A stretch of 64,000 nt of DNA from assembly GCF_000761215.1 (NCBI RefSeq), contig NZ_CP009438.1, forward strand, positions 682,001-746,000. Reading direction: 5' to 3'. The translations under genes and the position numbers were made by a program. Numbering within the stretch: the stretch's first letter is position 1; the number at the start of each line of letters is the position of its first letter. Positions 54,374-63,187 of this stretch are shown here, in pieces. The notes under the pieces are model-generated. The model did no database searches and was not told where the DNA came from. It saw only the letters and a list, made by a program, of their open reading frames with translations. Source of the stretch: Streptomyces glaucescens (GTDB lineage: Bacteria; Actinomycetota; Actinomycetes; Streptomycetales; Streptomycetaceae).

Positions 54374-55342
54374 ATGGCCTTGTTCGACCTCCCGCTCGAC
54401 GAACTGCGCGAGTACCGCAGCGACTCCACCGAGCCCGAGGACTTCGATGCCTTCTGGTCCAAGACGCTGCAGGAGGCCCGCGAGCACGACCTGGACGCCC
54501 GGTTCGAGCCCGTCGAGACGGGCCTGTCGACCGTGCGGGTCCACGACGTGACGTTCGCCGGGTTCGGCGGCCACCCGGTGAAGGGCTGGCTGGTCCTTCC
54601 CGCGGCGGCCGGGGAACCGCTGCCGCTGGTGGTGGAGTTCGTCGGCTACGGCGGCGGCCGCGGCCTGCCGCACGAGCATCTGCTGTGGGCCTCCACCGGA
54701 CGCGCGCACTTCGTGATGGACACCCGTGGCCAGGGCAGCGCCTGGGGCGGCGGGGGCGGCACCGCCGACCCGGTGGGCGGCGCCCCCGCCTACCCCGGCT
54801 TCATGACCCGCGGCATCGACGCGCCGGAGAACTACTACTACCGCCGGGTCTTCACGGACGCCGTGCGGGCCGTCGAGGCCGCGCGCTCGCACCCGCTCAC
54901 CGACGCCTCCCGCACCGTCGCCCTCGGCGGCAGCCAGGGCGGCGGCATCGCCCTCGCGGTGGGCGGGCTGGTGCCCGACCTGGTGGCCGTGGCACCGGAC
55001 GTGCCGTTCCTGTGCGACTTCCCGCGCGCGACGACCCTGACGGACCGCAACCCGTACCGGGAGATCGGCCTCTACCTCAAGACGCACCGCGGACGCACCG
55101 CGGACGCCCTGCGCACCCTGTCCTACTTCGACGGCGTGCACTTCGCCGCCCGCGGCCGGGCACCGGCGCTGTTCTCGGCGGCGCTGGAGGACCAGACCTG
55201 CCCGCCCTCGACGGTCTTCGCGGCGTTCAACGCCTGGGCGCACGAGGAGAAGGCGATCGAGGTGTACGACTTCAACGACCACGAGGGCGGCGGGCCGTAC
55301 CAGGACCGGGCCAGGCTGGACTGGCTGCGGTCGTACGCCTGA
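54374..55342 (+). CDS. CE7 acetylxylan esterase / cephalosporin-C deacetylase
   Basis: A 322-residue alpha/beta hydrolase of carbohydrate esterase family 7. DTRGQGSAWGG is the family RGQ motif, the nucleophile is Ser187 in GGSQGGG, the Asp is in LEDQTCPPST and the His in NDHEGGG. Family members remove acetyl groups from xylo-oligosaccharides and cephalosporin C. There is no signal peptide, so it acts inside the cell on imported substrates. GAAGG precedes ATG 54374. No xylan genes are nearby. Confidence 0.92.
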   Translation: MALFDLPLDELREYRSDSTEPEDFDAFWSKTLQEAREHDLDARFEPVETGLSTVRVHDVTFAGFGGHPVKGWLVLPAAAGEPLPLVVEFVGYGGGRGLPHEHLLWASTGRAHFVMDTRGQGSAWGGGGGTADPVGGAPAYPGFMTRGIDAPENYYYRRVFTDAVRAVEAARSHPLTDASRTVALGGSQGGGIALAVGGLVPDLVAVAPDVPFLCDFPRATTLTDRNPYREIGLYLKTHRGRTADALRTLSYFDGVHFAARGRAPALFSAALEDQTCPPSTVFAAFNAWAHEEKAIEVYDFNDHEGGGPYQDRARLDWLRSYA

Positions 55343-55450
55343 TCCGAGACGCCTCCTTCCCTCCGGTCCGACCAGTCGGTACGTTCGGCGGCGGCCCGGT
55401 GCGCAGCGGCGCGCCGGGCGTTCCGACGGACGACGGACGACGGAGGGTGC

Positions 55451-56614
55451 ATGTCCGAGCCAGGGCCCGTGGTGCACGGCCACTGCGACAGCCGCTTCAC
55501 GGCGGTGCGCACGGCATTCGAGGAGAACTTCCGCGACCGCGGCGAGCTGGGTGCCGCGGTCGCCGTCACGGTCGACGGAGTGCGGGTGGTGGACCTGTGG
55601 GGCGGCTGGGCCGACCCGGGCCGCAGCCGCCCCTGGGAGCGGGACACGGTGGTCACCGTCTGGTCCACCACCAAGGGCCCGGTGGCGCTGTGCGCCCACC
55701 TGCTGGCCGACCGCGGTCTGCTCGACCTGGACGCGCCGGTGGCCGCCTACTGGCCCGAGTTCGCCGCCGCCGGCAAGGAGAAGGTGCTCGTCCGGCACCT
55801 GCTGTCGCACCGGGCCGGACTGTCCGGGCCGCGCGAGCCGCACTCCTTCGCGGACCTGTGCGACTGGGAGCTGACCACGGGCCGGCTCGCGGCCATGGAG
55901 CCCTGGTGGGAACCGGGCACCCGGTCCGGCTATCACGCCCTGACCTACGGCCACCTCGTCGGCGAGGTGGTCCGGCGGATCTCCGGACTGCGGCCGGGCG
56001 CCTTCCTGGAGCGGGAGGTCACCGGTCCGCTCGGCATCGACTTCACCATCGGCCTGCCGGAACGGGACGCCGGGCGCGCCGCCCGGCTGGTGCACGCGTC
56101 GGCACCGCGCGGCGAACAGGCCGCGGCCTTCAGCCGGCCGGCGCCCGCCGCGCTGGCCGCGCTGACCAACCCGGCGGTGGGCGCGCGGGAGGCCGGCACA
56201 CCCGAGTGGCGGGCCGCCGAGATACCCGCGGCCAACGGCCACGGCACCGCCCGGGCGGTCGCCGACCTGTACGGCGTGCTGGCGGGCCTGGGCGCCCCCG
56301 GCGGGCGGCGCCTGCTCTCCGCCGGCGCCGCCGAGCGGGTGCGCGAGGGGCAGGGCGCCTGCCGGGACCTGGTGCTCGGCGCCGGGTTCGCACGGGACAC
56401 GGAGGCCGGGCTCGGGTTGTGGCTGAGCGGCGCCAACGGCTCCTACGGGCCGAACCCGCGCGCGTTCGGCCATGACGGCTTCGGCGGCTCCTGCGGTCTC
56501 GCGGACCCGGAGGCGGGGCTCTCGCTGGGCTATGTGATGAACCGCATGGGCCCGCGCATCGCGGACGACCCGCGGAAGATGGCCCTGGTGGAGGCCCTGT
56601 ACAGCGCCCTGTGA
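55451..56614 (+). CDS. EstB-like serine hydrolase, beta-lactamase fold
   Basis: A 387-residue cytoplasmic member of the class C beta-lactamase-related family. S72-T-T-K75 is the SxxK motif, the Tyr motif is YHALTYGHL near residue 162 and HDGFGGS lies at the KTG position. It resembles EstB and LACTB-type esterases more than true beta-lactamases. GGAGGG precedes ATG 55451. It lies 108 bases after the CE7 esterase on the same strand, possibly co-transcribed. Confidence 0.87.
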   Translation: MSEPGPVVHGHCDSRFTAVRTAFEENFRDRGELGAAVAVTVDGVRVVDLWGGWADPGRSRPWERDTVVTVWSTTKGPVALCAHLLADRGLLDLDAPVAAYWPEFAAAGKEKVLVRHLLSHRAGLSGPREPHSFADLCDWELTTGRLAAMEPWWEPGTRSGYHALTYGHLVGEVVRRISGLRPGAFLEREVTGPLGIDFTIGLPERDAGRAARLVHASAPRGEQAAAFSRPAPAALAALTNPAVGAREAGTPEWRAAEIPAANGHGTARAVADLYGVLAGLGAPGGRRLLSAGAAERVREGQGACRDLVLGAGFARDTEAGLGLWLSGANGSYGPNPRAFGHDGFGGSCGLADPEAGLSLGYVMNRMGPRIADDPRKMALVEALYSAL

Positions 56615-56697
56615 CGGCATCGCGGGGGCGGCCCGGCGCGTCGGCGGAGCGGTCCGCGCGGTCCGGTTTCGGCCGAACCGCCGGGCCACCCTTCCCT

Positions 56698-56713
56698 AGT
56701 GGTTTAGACCAAT
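56698..56713. promoter_or_regulatory. DasR/GntR-like site before gntR gene
   Basis: AGTGGTTTAGACCAAT differs from the DasR consensus AGTGGTCTAGACCACT at two positions. It lies 63 bases before the GntR/UTRA gene, which suggests autoregulation or control by DasR. Confidence 0.6.
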
Positions 56714-56776
56714 GCTAGATGTGGTGGCGCAATGAGCCCGAGTGGCTACGGCACGTCACCAACAGGAGGGCGCGGC

Positions 56777-57547
56777 ATGGCCCGCCACACCCCGCACGAT
56801 CACCCGCACACCGCCGGCCGGCCCGCGCACCGGTCCGGCGACCGGCCCCTCTACTGGCGGATCGCCACCGAACTGCTCGGCGAGCTGCGCGACGGCACCA
56901 TCCCGCCCGGCGAACGGCTGCCCGGGGAGCGGCAGCTCGCCGAGCACTTCCGGGTCAGCCGGGAGACGGTACGGCAGGCGCTCGACGTCCTGCGCCGCGA
57001 CGGCCTGGTCGCCACCGACCGGCGGGGCAGCCACGCCACCCTCCCCGGCCCGCCGGTCGAGCACCCCACCTCGCTCGCCTTCCCGGTCGGCGCCCGCCGC
57101 CCGGCCGACCCGCGCGCCGTCGACCGGGCCACCGTCGCCTGGGAGGCTCCGCCGCCCGGGCACGCCGAGGCGCTCGGGCTGGCCCCGCACCGGCCCACCC
57201 TGGTGCACCGCTACGAGTCGGCCGGCGCGGACGGCCGGGGCCGGCGCCGCGCGGTGTCCTCCTTCTCGGCGGTGGCGCTCGCCGAGGTCGCGGAACTGGG
57301 CCGCTACCGCGACCGCGCCGACGGCACGTCCTCCGTACAGCTGCGGCGCGCCTACGACTGGATGCGCCGGGCCGGCCTGACCCTGCACCACCGGGACACC
57401 ATCACCCGCCTCCCGGACGCACCGACGGTCCGGGTGACCCGGCTGGTGCAGGACCAGTACGCCCGGCCGCTGGAGATCACCGACCTCGTCGTGGACGCCC
57501 AGCGGGACGCGCTGGTCTACGAGTTCACCCTCCCGGCGGCGGTCTGA
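56777..57547 (+). CDS. GntR family regulator with UTRA domain
   Basis: A 256-residue regulator of the HutC subfamily. The winged helix includes LYWRIATELLGELRDGTIPPGERLPGERQLAEHF and VSRETVRQALDVLRRDGLV. The UTRA-type effector domain spans about residues 95-250 (THEIR features: RYESAGADGRGRRRAVSSFS and ALVYEFTLPAA). DasR belongs to the same subfamily. GGAGGG lies seven bases before ATG 56777; ATG 56732 is an upstream alternative with a poor site. Confidence 0.88.
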   Translation: MARHTPHDHPHTAGRPAHRSGDRPLYWRIATELLGELRDGTIPPGERLPGERQLAEHFRVSRETVRQALDVLRRDGLVATDRRGSHATLPGPPVEHPTSLAFPVGARRPADPRAVDRATVAWEAPPPGHAEALGLAPHRPTLVHRYESAGADGRGRRRAVSSFSAVALAEVAELGRYRDRADGTSSVQLRRAYDWMRRAGLTLHHRDTITRLPDAPTVRVTRLVQDQYARPLEITDLVVDAQRDALVYEFTLPAAV

Positions 57548-57584
57548 CCCGGTCCCGCCGCGCGCTACGGGAGCCGCCGGGCCC

Positions 57585-58293
57585 TCACCGTCCGGACCCG
57601 AGGGCTCCCGTCCCGCCGGTGCCCGGCCTCCGGCAGGCGGGCAACTCCACGGCGAACCCGGCCCGTTCCGGCTCGCGCCGGACCCGTCCGAGCCCGAAGG
57701 TCCGGCAGTACATCACGAACGGCGGCCGCCGGACGGCGTCGCGCACCCGCATCACCGCGTCGAAGCCCAGCCGCGTCCAGCAGATCCGTGAACCGGGCCG
57801 CGGCGGGGCGACGAGCGGGAAGGCGAACCGGCCGCCCGGCCGCAGCACACCGTGCACCTGCGCGACAGGCCCGGCAGCTCCGCCGGGAGGAAGTGGCCGA
57901 ACGTCCCGGGGCCGGCCACGAGGCCGAAGGCGGGCCCGAACGGCAGCGCGCGGGCGTCCGCCCCGACTCAGGCGAGGCACGGACCGCCCGCGGGCGGCGG
58001 GACCCGCCGCCGGGCCACCGCCAGCATGCCCGCGCTGAAGTCCACCCCGGTGCCGCTCCGCGTGCACGGCCGGGTCAGCACGGTCACGCCCGCGCCGGTG
58101 CCGCAGCACAGGCCGAGCCCGGTCCCGTACGGGCCGGTCCGGGCCAGTGCCCGCGCGACGGCGTCCGGGACGGAGTCCGGGCGCGGAACGGGGTGTGGTC
58201 GAACCCGGGCGCGAGCAGGTCGTAGCCGCGCTCGACCGACGACAGCGCCTGGACGGCGAGTTCGCGCAGACGGGCCCCTCCGGGACCGAACAT
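57585..58293 (-). pseudogene. Broken class I SAM-dependent methyltransferase
   Basis: Reading from ATG 58293, frame 1 gives a normal start (FGPGGARLRELAVQALSS). Near 58185 a one-base loss shifts the frame; the next frame carries GLGLCCGTGAGVTVLTRP, the SAM-binding motif, and VDFSAGMLAVARRR. A TGA at 57968-57970 interrupts it where Trp is expected. Near 57866 a second one-base loss moves to a third frame with QVHGVLRPGGRFAFPLVAPP and VMYCRTFGLGR to the stop at 57585. Three lesions make this a pseudogene unless the sequence contains errors. It was probably a small-molecule methyltransferase. Confidence 0.85.
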
Positions 58294-58317
58294 CACCGCC
58301 GGCTTACGGCGCCTGCC

Positions 58318-58860
58318 TCACCCGGCCCGGCCGGACAGGTCGGCGGGGCGGATCCGGTAGACCTGCAGGCGCAGGTCGTAGTACTTGGCCGTCTCGCCGA
58401 CCCACTGCATGCCGAGCCGTCGCGCGGTCGCGACGGCACGCCGGTTGGCGGGCCGGGCGACCGCGAACAGCTCGTCGGTGTCGTGGTCGAACGCCCAGCC
58501 GATCAGGGCCCGGGCGGCCTCGACGGCGTACCCCCGGCCCCAGGCCTCGGGCGCCAGTTGCCAGCTGACCTCCAGGTCGTCCTCGTACGGCGGCAGCAGC
58601 CGGATGCCGAGTCCGCCGACGACCGTGCCGTCGTCTCGGCGCTGCACCGCCCAGCGTCCCCGGGGCGGCACCAGGTTCGGCCGGCTCTCCTCCCACGCCT
58701 GGAGCAGACAGCGCATGGCGGCGGTGTCCCGGACCCGGTCCATCGCGGGCGTGAGCCAGTGGGCGACGTCCGGTGAGCCGTAGATGCCCAGGGCGGCGTC
58801 GGCGTCGGCGACGGTCCAGTCACGGACGACCAGCCGGTCGGTGGTCAGCACAGTGTCCAT
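58318..58860 (-). CDS. GNAT acetyltransferase, RimJ/RimL type
   Basis: A 180-residue GNAT protein. It begins TDRLVVRDWTVADADAAL, typical of RimJ/RimL-like acetyltransferases, with the acetyl-CoA loop LAPEAWGRGYAVEAARALIGWAF and the following NRRAVATARRLGMQWVGET. Target (ribosomal protein, amino acid or antibiotic) cannot be told. ATG 58860 chosen. It lies 24 bases beyond the start of the broken methyltransferase on the same strand and may have been co-transcribed with it. Confidence 0.88.
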   Translation of the reverse strand: MDTVLTTDRLVVRDWTVADADAALGIYGSPDVAHWLTPAMDRVRDTAAMRCLLQAWEESRPNLVPPRGRWAVQRRDDGTVVGGLGIRLLPPYEDDLEVSWQLAPEAWGRGYAVEAARALIGWAFDHDTDELFAVARPANRRAVATARRLGMQWVGETAKYYDLRLQVYRIRPADLSGRAG

Positions 58861-59297
58861 GGTCCGAGGTGTACCGCGCCGGCGGCCCGGCCGCCCCGCC
58901 GGGCGGGCGGCCGGGGCGGGCTGCGTGCAGTCACCGGGAGCGGGACACGCCGCGGGGAACGGGGGCGCGTCCGGGGGCGTTCGCCCACCGCCCTCGCGAC
59001 GGCGCCGGCGGGGACCGGCTCCCGGGGGCCGCCGCGTACCCCGTCGAGGAGAGAGCACCGGCGGCACGGAGCCGCGCCTCGGCCGCGCCCTCGCCGCGCG
59101 CCGGCTCTCCCGGTCGCGCCGTCCTGCCGCGGAGGCGCGAGACCCCGGGCGACGCGGCGTTCCCGCGACGCGGCCGGCCGGCGCCGCCGGCCCGATCCGG
59201 ACGGCGGGACCGGCCGCGTGCGGCATCCGGGTGCACGCGCTCCGGGCAACGGCCCGGGCAGCGCGGCGCACGCCGGAAGCGTTCCTAGGTTGCCTGT
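58861..59297. other. 437-base divergent intergenic region, no gene seen
   Basis: Open frames here are Arg/Gly/Pro-rich without motifs. TAGGTT at 59286-59291, seven bases before the ATG at 59298, is a good -10 candidate for the D,D-carboxypeptidase gene, suggesting a leaderless mRNA. Otherwise I see nothing. Confidence 0.45.
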
Positions 59298-60518
59298 ATG
59301 ACGATCGGATTCTCATCCCGGATGTCGGTGGCGACCTGCGGTTTCTGCCTCGTCGGCGTCCTCGGCCTGGCGCCCGCCGCCGTGGCCGCCCGGGCCGCCG
59401 CCGACCCCGGCGCGCCGGGCGGACCGGCGGCGGCCCCGCGGCCGTCGCTGCTGTACCGGCCCGGGACGCACGTCCGGCCGCGCGCCGGCGCACCGAGGCT
59501 TCCGGACGTCTCCGCCCGGTCCTGGCTGGTCGCCGACGCCCGCACCGGCGAGGTGCTCGCCGCGCACGACGCACACCGCAAGCTGCCGCCCGCGAGCACC
59601 CTGAAGACCCTGTTCGCGCTCACCGTGCTGCCGTCGCTGCCCGGCGGCATCCGGCACCGGGTCGGACCGGAGGAACTCGAGGGCATCGGCGCGGGCAGCA
59701 GTCTGGTCGGCGTCGCCGAGGGCCGCGCCTACCGGGTCACCGATCTGTGGCGCGGGGTCTTCCTCAGCTCCGGCAACGACGCCGTGCGGGTGCTCGCCGC
59801 GCTCAACGGCGGCTGGCGGACCACCGCCCGGCGGATGCAGGCCAAGGCCCGCTCGCTGGGCGCGCTCGACACGCGGGTGGTGTCACCCGACGGGTACGAC
59901 GCGCCGGGCCAGGTGTCCTCGGCCTACGACCTGACGGTGTTCGGGCGGGCCGGGCTGCGCAGCGCGGACTTCGCGCGGTACTGCGCCACGGTCGAGGCCG
60001 ACTTCCCGGGGCGCGGCGGCCGGGTCTACCCGATCCGGAACACCAACCGGCTGCTGACCGGCGCCGACGGCGTGGAGCGGTACCGGGGGCTGATCGGCGT
60101 CAAGAACGGCTACACCAGCCGCGCGGGCCACACCCTGGTCGCCGCGGCGCGCAAGGGCGGGCGGACCCTCGTGGTCACGGTGATGAACCCGCGCGAGGGC
60201 GACGGGTTCGCCGTCTACGAGGAGGCGCGGTCACTGCTGGACTGGGGGTTCGGCGCGGCGGGCCGGGTGGATCCGGTGGGCTCGCTGGACGCCCTGCGGA
60301 CCCCGCCCCGGCCGGGTCCCGACCCGGCGCCGGCCGTGCCGGCCGGTGCCGCCCCCGGTTCCGGGCCCGGCTGGGCGAGGCCGGCGGCGGTCGTGGGCGC
60401 CGCCGGGCTGGGCGCCGGGGCGGTCGCGCTGGTGCTGCGGTTCCTGGACGCGCTGGGCCTCCGGGGCGGCCGGGGCGGCCGCGCGGTCAGAACACCGACA
60501 GACCCGTCAGGGTCGTGA
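59298..60518 (+). CDS. D-alanyl-D-alanine carboxypeptidase, S11 family
   Basis: A 406-residue exported penicillin-binding protein that trims D-Ala from peptidoglycan stems. The signal peptide ends near residue 35. Active-site motifs are S100-T-L-K103, S158-G-N160 and K269-N-G271, the last a KTG variant common in actinobacterial DacA-like enzymes. A Pro-rich linker precedes a C-terminal helix (PAAVVGAAGLGAGAVALVLRFL) that would anchor it in the membrane. The 3' end overlaps the convergent glutaminase gene by 32 bases. Confidence 0.92.
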   Translation: MTIGFSSRMSVATCGFCLVGVLGLAPAAVAARAAADPGAPGGPAAAPRPSLLYRPGTHVRPRAGAPRLPDVSARSWLVADARTGEVLAAHDAHRKLPPASTLKTLFALTVLPSLPGGIRHRVGPEELEGIGAGSSLVGVAEGRAYRVTDLWRGVFLSSGNDAVRVLAALNGGWRTTARRMQAKARSLGALDTRVVSPDGYDAPGQVSSAYDLTVFGRAGLRSADFARYCATVEADFPGRGGRVYPIRNTNRLLTGADGVERYRGLIGVKNGYTSRAGHTLVAAARKGGRTLVVTVMNPREGDGFAVYEEARSLLDWGFGAAGRVDPVGSLDALRTPPRPGPDPAPAVPAGAAPGSGPGWARPAAVVGAAGLGAGAVALVLRFLDALGLRGGRGGRAVRTPTDPSGS

Positions 60519-61410
60519 AGCGGTCCAGGGCCGCCACCCCCGCCACCGAGTTGCCGCGCTCGTCGAGCCCCGGGCTCCAGACGCAGAGCGTGCAGCGGCC
60601 CGGGACGACCGCGATGATGCCGCCGCCGACGCCGCTCTTGCCGGGCAGGCCGACGCGGTAGGCGAAGTCGCCCGCCGCGTCGTAGGTACCGCAGGTCAGC
60701 ATGACCGCGTTGACCTGCTTGGCCTGGCTGCGGCTCAGCAGCCGGGTGCCGTCCGCGCGGACGCCGTGCCGGGCCAGGAAGGCAGTGGCCAGGGCCAGGT
60801 CGGCGCAGGACGCCCGCAGGGAGCACTGCCGGAAGTACTGCTCCAGCAGCACCGGCACCGGGTTGTCGATGTTGCCGTACGACGCCATGAAGTGGGCGAG
60901 GGCCGCGTTGCGGTCACCGTGCGCGGCCTCGGAGGCGGCGACCTCCTCGTCGTACGACATCCGCGGGTTGCCCGACTCGGCGCGCAGGAACTCCAGGAGG
61001 GTGCCCGACGCGTCACCGGTACGGGTGTGCAGGCGGTCGGTGACCACCAGGGCGCCCGCGTTGATGAACGGGTTGCGCGGGATGCCGTCCTCGTACTCCA
61101 GCTGCACCAGCGAGTTGAACGGGTTGCCGGACGGCTCGCGGCCCACGTGCTCCCAGAGTTCGTCGCCCTCCCGGGCCAGGTCCAGGGCGAGGGTGAAGAC
61201 CTTGGTGACGGACTGGGTGGAGAACGGCTCGCGCCAGTCCCCCACGCCGTACACCGCGCCGTCCGGTTCCGCCACGGCCATGCCGAAGCGGCGCGGGTCG
61301 CAGGCGGCGAGCGCCGGGATGTAGTCGGCGGGCCGGCCGCGGCCGGGGGTGTGCTCGATCTCCTCGGCGATGCGCTCCAGGACCGGCAGGAAGGTCGTCG
61401 GCGACGTCAT
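60487..61410 (-). CDS. glsA: Glutaminase A
   Basis: A 307-residue glutaminase of the serine-dependent beta-lactamase-like fold, converting glutamine to glutamate and ammonium. The catalytic Ser-Lys pair is in FSTQSVTKVFTLAL near residue 64; EPSGNPFNSLVQLE, NPFINAGALV and PGKSGVGGGI are conserved. Length matches the bacterial GlsA2/YbaS group. GGAGGAAG precedes ATG 61410. It is followed 5' by aspA on the same strand with a 64-base gap, so both may share a transcript. Confidence 0.95.
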   Translation of the reverse strand: MTSPTTFLPVLERIAEEIEHTPGRGRPADYIPALAACDPRRFGMAVAEPDGAVYGVGDWREPFSTQSVTKVFTLALDLAREGDELWEHVGREPSGNPFNSLVQLEYEDGIPRNPFINAGALVVTDRLHTRTGDASGTLLEFLRAESGNPRMSYDEEVAASEAAHGDRNAALAHFMASYGNIDNPVPVLLEQYFRQCSLRASCADLALATAFLARHGVRADGTRLLSRSQAKQVNAVMLTCGTYDAAGDFAYRVGLPGKSGVGGGIIAVVPGRCTLCVWSPGLDERGNSVAGVAALDRFTTLTGLSVF

Positions 61411-61474
61411 GACCGGTATTCTTCCTCCGGGTCGTTCCTGGCGCGCATCGGTGTGCCGGTCGGGGTCGCGCGGG

Positions 61475-62884
61475 TCAGACGGTGGGTGAGCCGTTGCCGG
61501 CGAGCACCTCGGGCCGCAGGAGCGCGGTCAGCTTCTCCTGGGGCAGCAGGCCCTTCTCCAGGACCAGTTCGGCCACGCCCCGGCCGGTGGCGAGGGCCTC
61601 CTTGGCGATGCCGGTGGCGGCCGTGTACCCGATGTGCGGGTTCAGGGCGGTGACCAGGCCGATGGAGTTCTCCACGCTCGCCCGCAGCACCTCGGTGTTG
61701 GCGGTGATGCCGGCCACGCAGCGTTCGGCGAGGGTGACGCAGGCGTTGCGCAGGTGGGTGACGGACTCCGAGAGGGAGTGCAGGATGATCGGCTCGAAGG
61801 CGTTCAGCTGGAGCTGGCCCGCCTCCGCCGCCATGGTGATGGTGACGTCGTTGCCGATCACCTCGAAAGCGACCTGGTTGACGACCTCCGGGATCACCGG
61901 GTTGACCTTGCCCGGCATGATGGACGAACCCGCCTGCACCGGGGGCAGGTTGATCTCGCCGAGGCCCGCGCGCGGTCCGGAGGACAGCAGCCGCAGGTCG
62001 TTGCAGCTCTTGGAGAGCTTGACGGCGATCCGCTTGAGCACGCCGGACATCTGGACGAAGGCGCCGCAGTCCTGGGTGGCCTCGACCAGGTTGGCGGCGG
62101 TGACCAGGGGCAGGCCGGTGATGTCGGAGAGGTGGCGGCGGGCCGACTCGGCGTAGCCGCGGGGCGCGTTGAGGCCGGTGCCGATGGCGGTGGCGCCCAG
62201 GTTGATCTCGTGGATCAGCTCGACGGCCTCCGCGAGGCGGCTGCGGTCCTCGTCGAGCATGACGGCGTAGGCGGAGAACTCCTGGCCGAGCGTCATGGGG
62301 ACGGCGTCCTGGAGCTGCGTGCGGCCCATCTTCAGGACGTCGCGGAACTCGACCGCCTTGCGGGCGAACGCGTCCTGGAGCACCGACATCGCCTTGAGCA
62401 GGCCCCGTACCGCGAAGACCGTCGCGATCTTGACCGCGGTCGGGTAGACGTCGTTGGTGGACTGGCCGAGGTTCACGTCCTCGTTGGGGTGCAGGTGCGC
62501 GTACTGGCCCTTCTCGTGGCCCAGCAGCTCCAGTGCCCGGTTGGCGACGACCTCGTTGGCGTTCATGTTGGTCGAGGTGCCGGCGCCGCCCTGCACCACG
62601 TCGACCACGAACTGGTCGTGCAGTTCGCCGGCGCGGATCTCGCGGCAGGCCGCGACGATCGCGGCGGCCTTGCGCGGCTCCAGCAGGCCCAGTTCCTCGT
62701 TGGCGAGCGCGGCGGCCTCCTTCACCGCGGCCAGGGCGGTGATCAGGTGCGGGTAGGCGGAGATCGGGGTGCCGGTGATGGCGAAGTTCTCCGTGGCGCG
62801 CAGGGTGTGCACGCCCCAGTAGGCGTCGGCGGGGACGTCCCGGTCGCCGAGGAGGTCGTGTTCGCTGCGGGTGGCGGCGGTCAT
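61475..62884 (-). CDS. aspA: Aspartate ammonia-lyase
   Basis: A 469-residue lyase that splits aspartate to fumarate and ammonium. The superfamily signature GSSIMPGKVNPVIPE, with the catalytic Ser, lies near residue 320; TSTNMNANEVVANRA and HPNEDVNLGQSTNDVYPTA form the other substrate loops. The N-terminus RSEHDLLGDRDVPADAYWGVHT is aspartase-like rather than fumarase-like. ATG 62884 has GAGGA upstream; the open frame 5' of it is low-complexity. It forms a nitrogen-releasing cluster with the asparaginase and glutaminase genes. Confidence 0.95.
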   Translation of the reverse strand: MTAATRSEHDLLGDRDVPADAYWGVHTLRATENFAITGTPISAYPHLITALAAVKEAAALANEELGLLEPRKAAAIVAACREIRAGELHDQFVVDVVQGGAGTSTNMNANEVVANRALELLGHEKGQYAHLHPNEDVNLGQSTNDVYPTAVKIATVFAVRGLLKAMSVLQDAFARKAVEFRDVLKMGRTQLQDAVPMTLGQEFSAYAVMLDEDRSRLAEAVELIHEINLGATAIGTGLNAPRGYAESARRHLSDITGLPLVTAANLVEATQDCGAFVQMSGVLKRIAVKLSKSCNDLRLLSSGPRAGLGEINLPPVQAGSSIMPGKVNPVIPEVVNQVAFEVIGNDVTITMAAEAGQLQLNAFEPIILHSLSESVTHLRNACVTLAERCVAGITANTEVLRASVENSIGLVTALNPHIGYTAATGIAKEALATGRGVAELVLEKGLLPQEKLTALLRPEVLAGNGSPTV

Positions 62885-63187
62885 GGGTGTCTGGGTCCTC
62901 TTCGAGGGGTGCGGGTGCCGGTGCGGTGCGGCTGGGGTGAGGGTGGGGCGGGTGGGGTGCGGCGGTGAGGGTGCCGGGGCCCCGCGGCGGTCTGCGCAGG
63001 GTATGCCGTGGCTCGTGCGGCGTCCGTCGACCGTGGGGTGGGGCCGCGGCGGGGGGTGTCCGTTCCCGGTCCGGCGGCTCGGTGGGACGTCAGGTGCCGG
63101 CGTCGGCACCGGCCGCCGTGGGCGGACGCCCCCGCCGGGTGTCCCGATCGCCGTGCCCGGCCGCGGGACGCCCGGCGGGGAGGAACG
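62885..63187. other. 303-base gap between asparaginase and aspA
   Basis: Very GC-rich, no gene or clear repeat. The plus-strand frames are shadows. It probably holds the aspA promoter and ribosome site. Confidence 0.4.

Noticed and set aside
58845-59249. Minus-strand open frames in the 58.9-59.3 kb gap
   Set aside because: All are Arg/Gly/Pro-rich and overlap each other in different frames, as expected by chance at this GC content.
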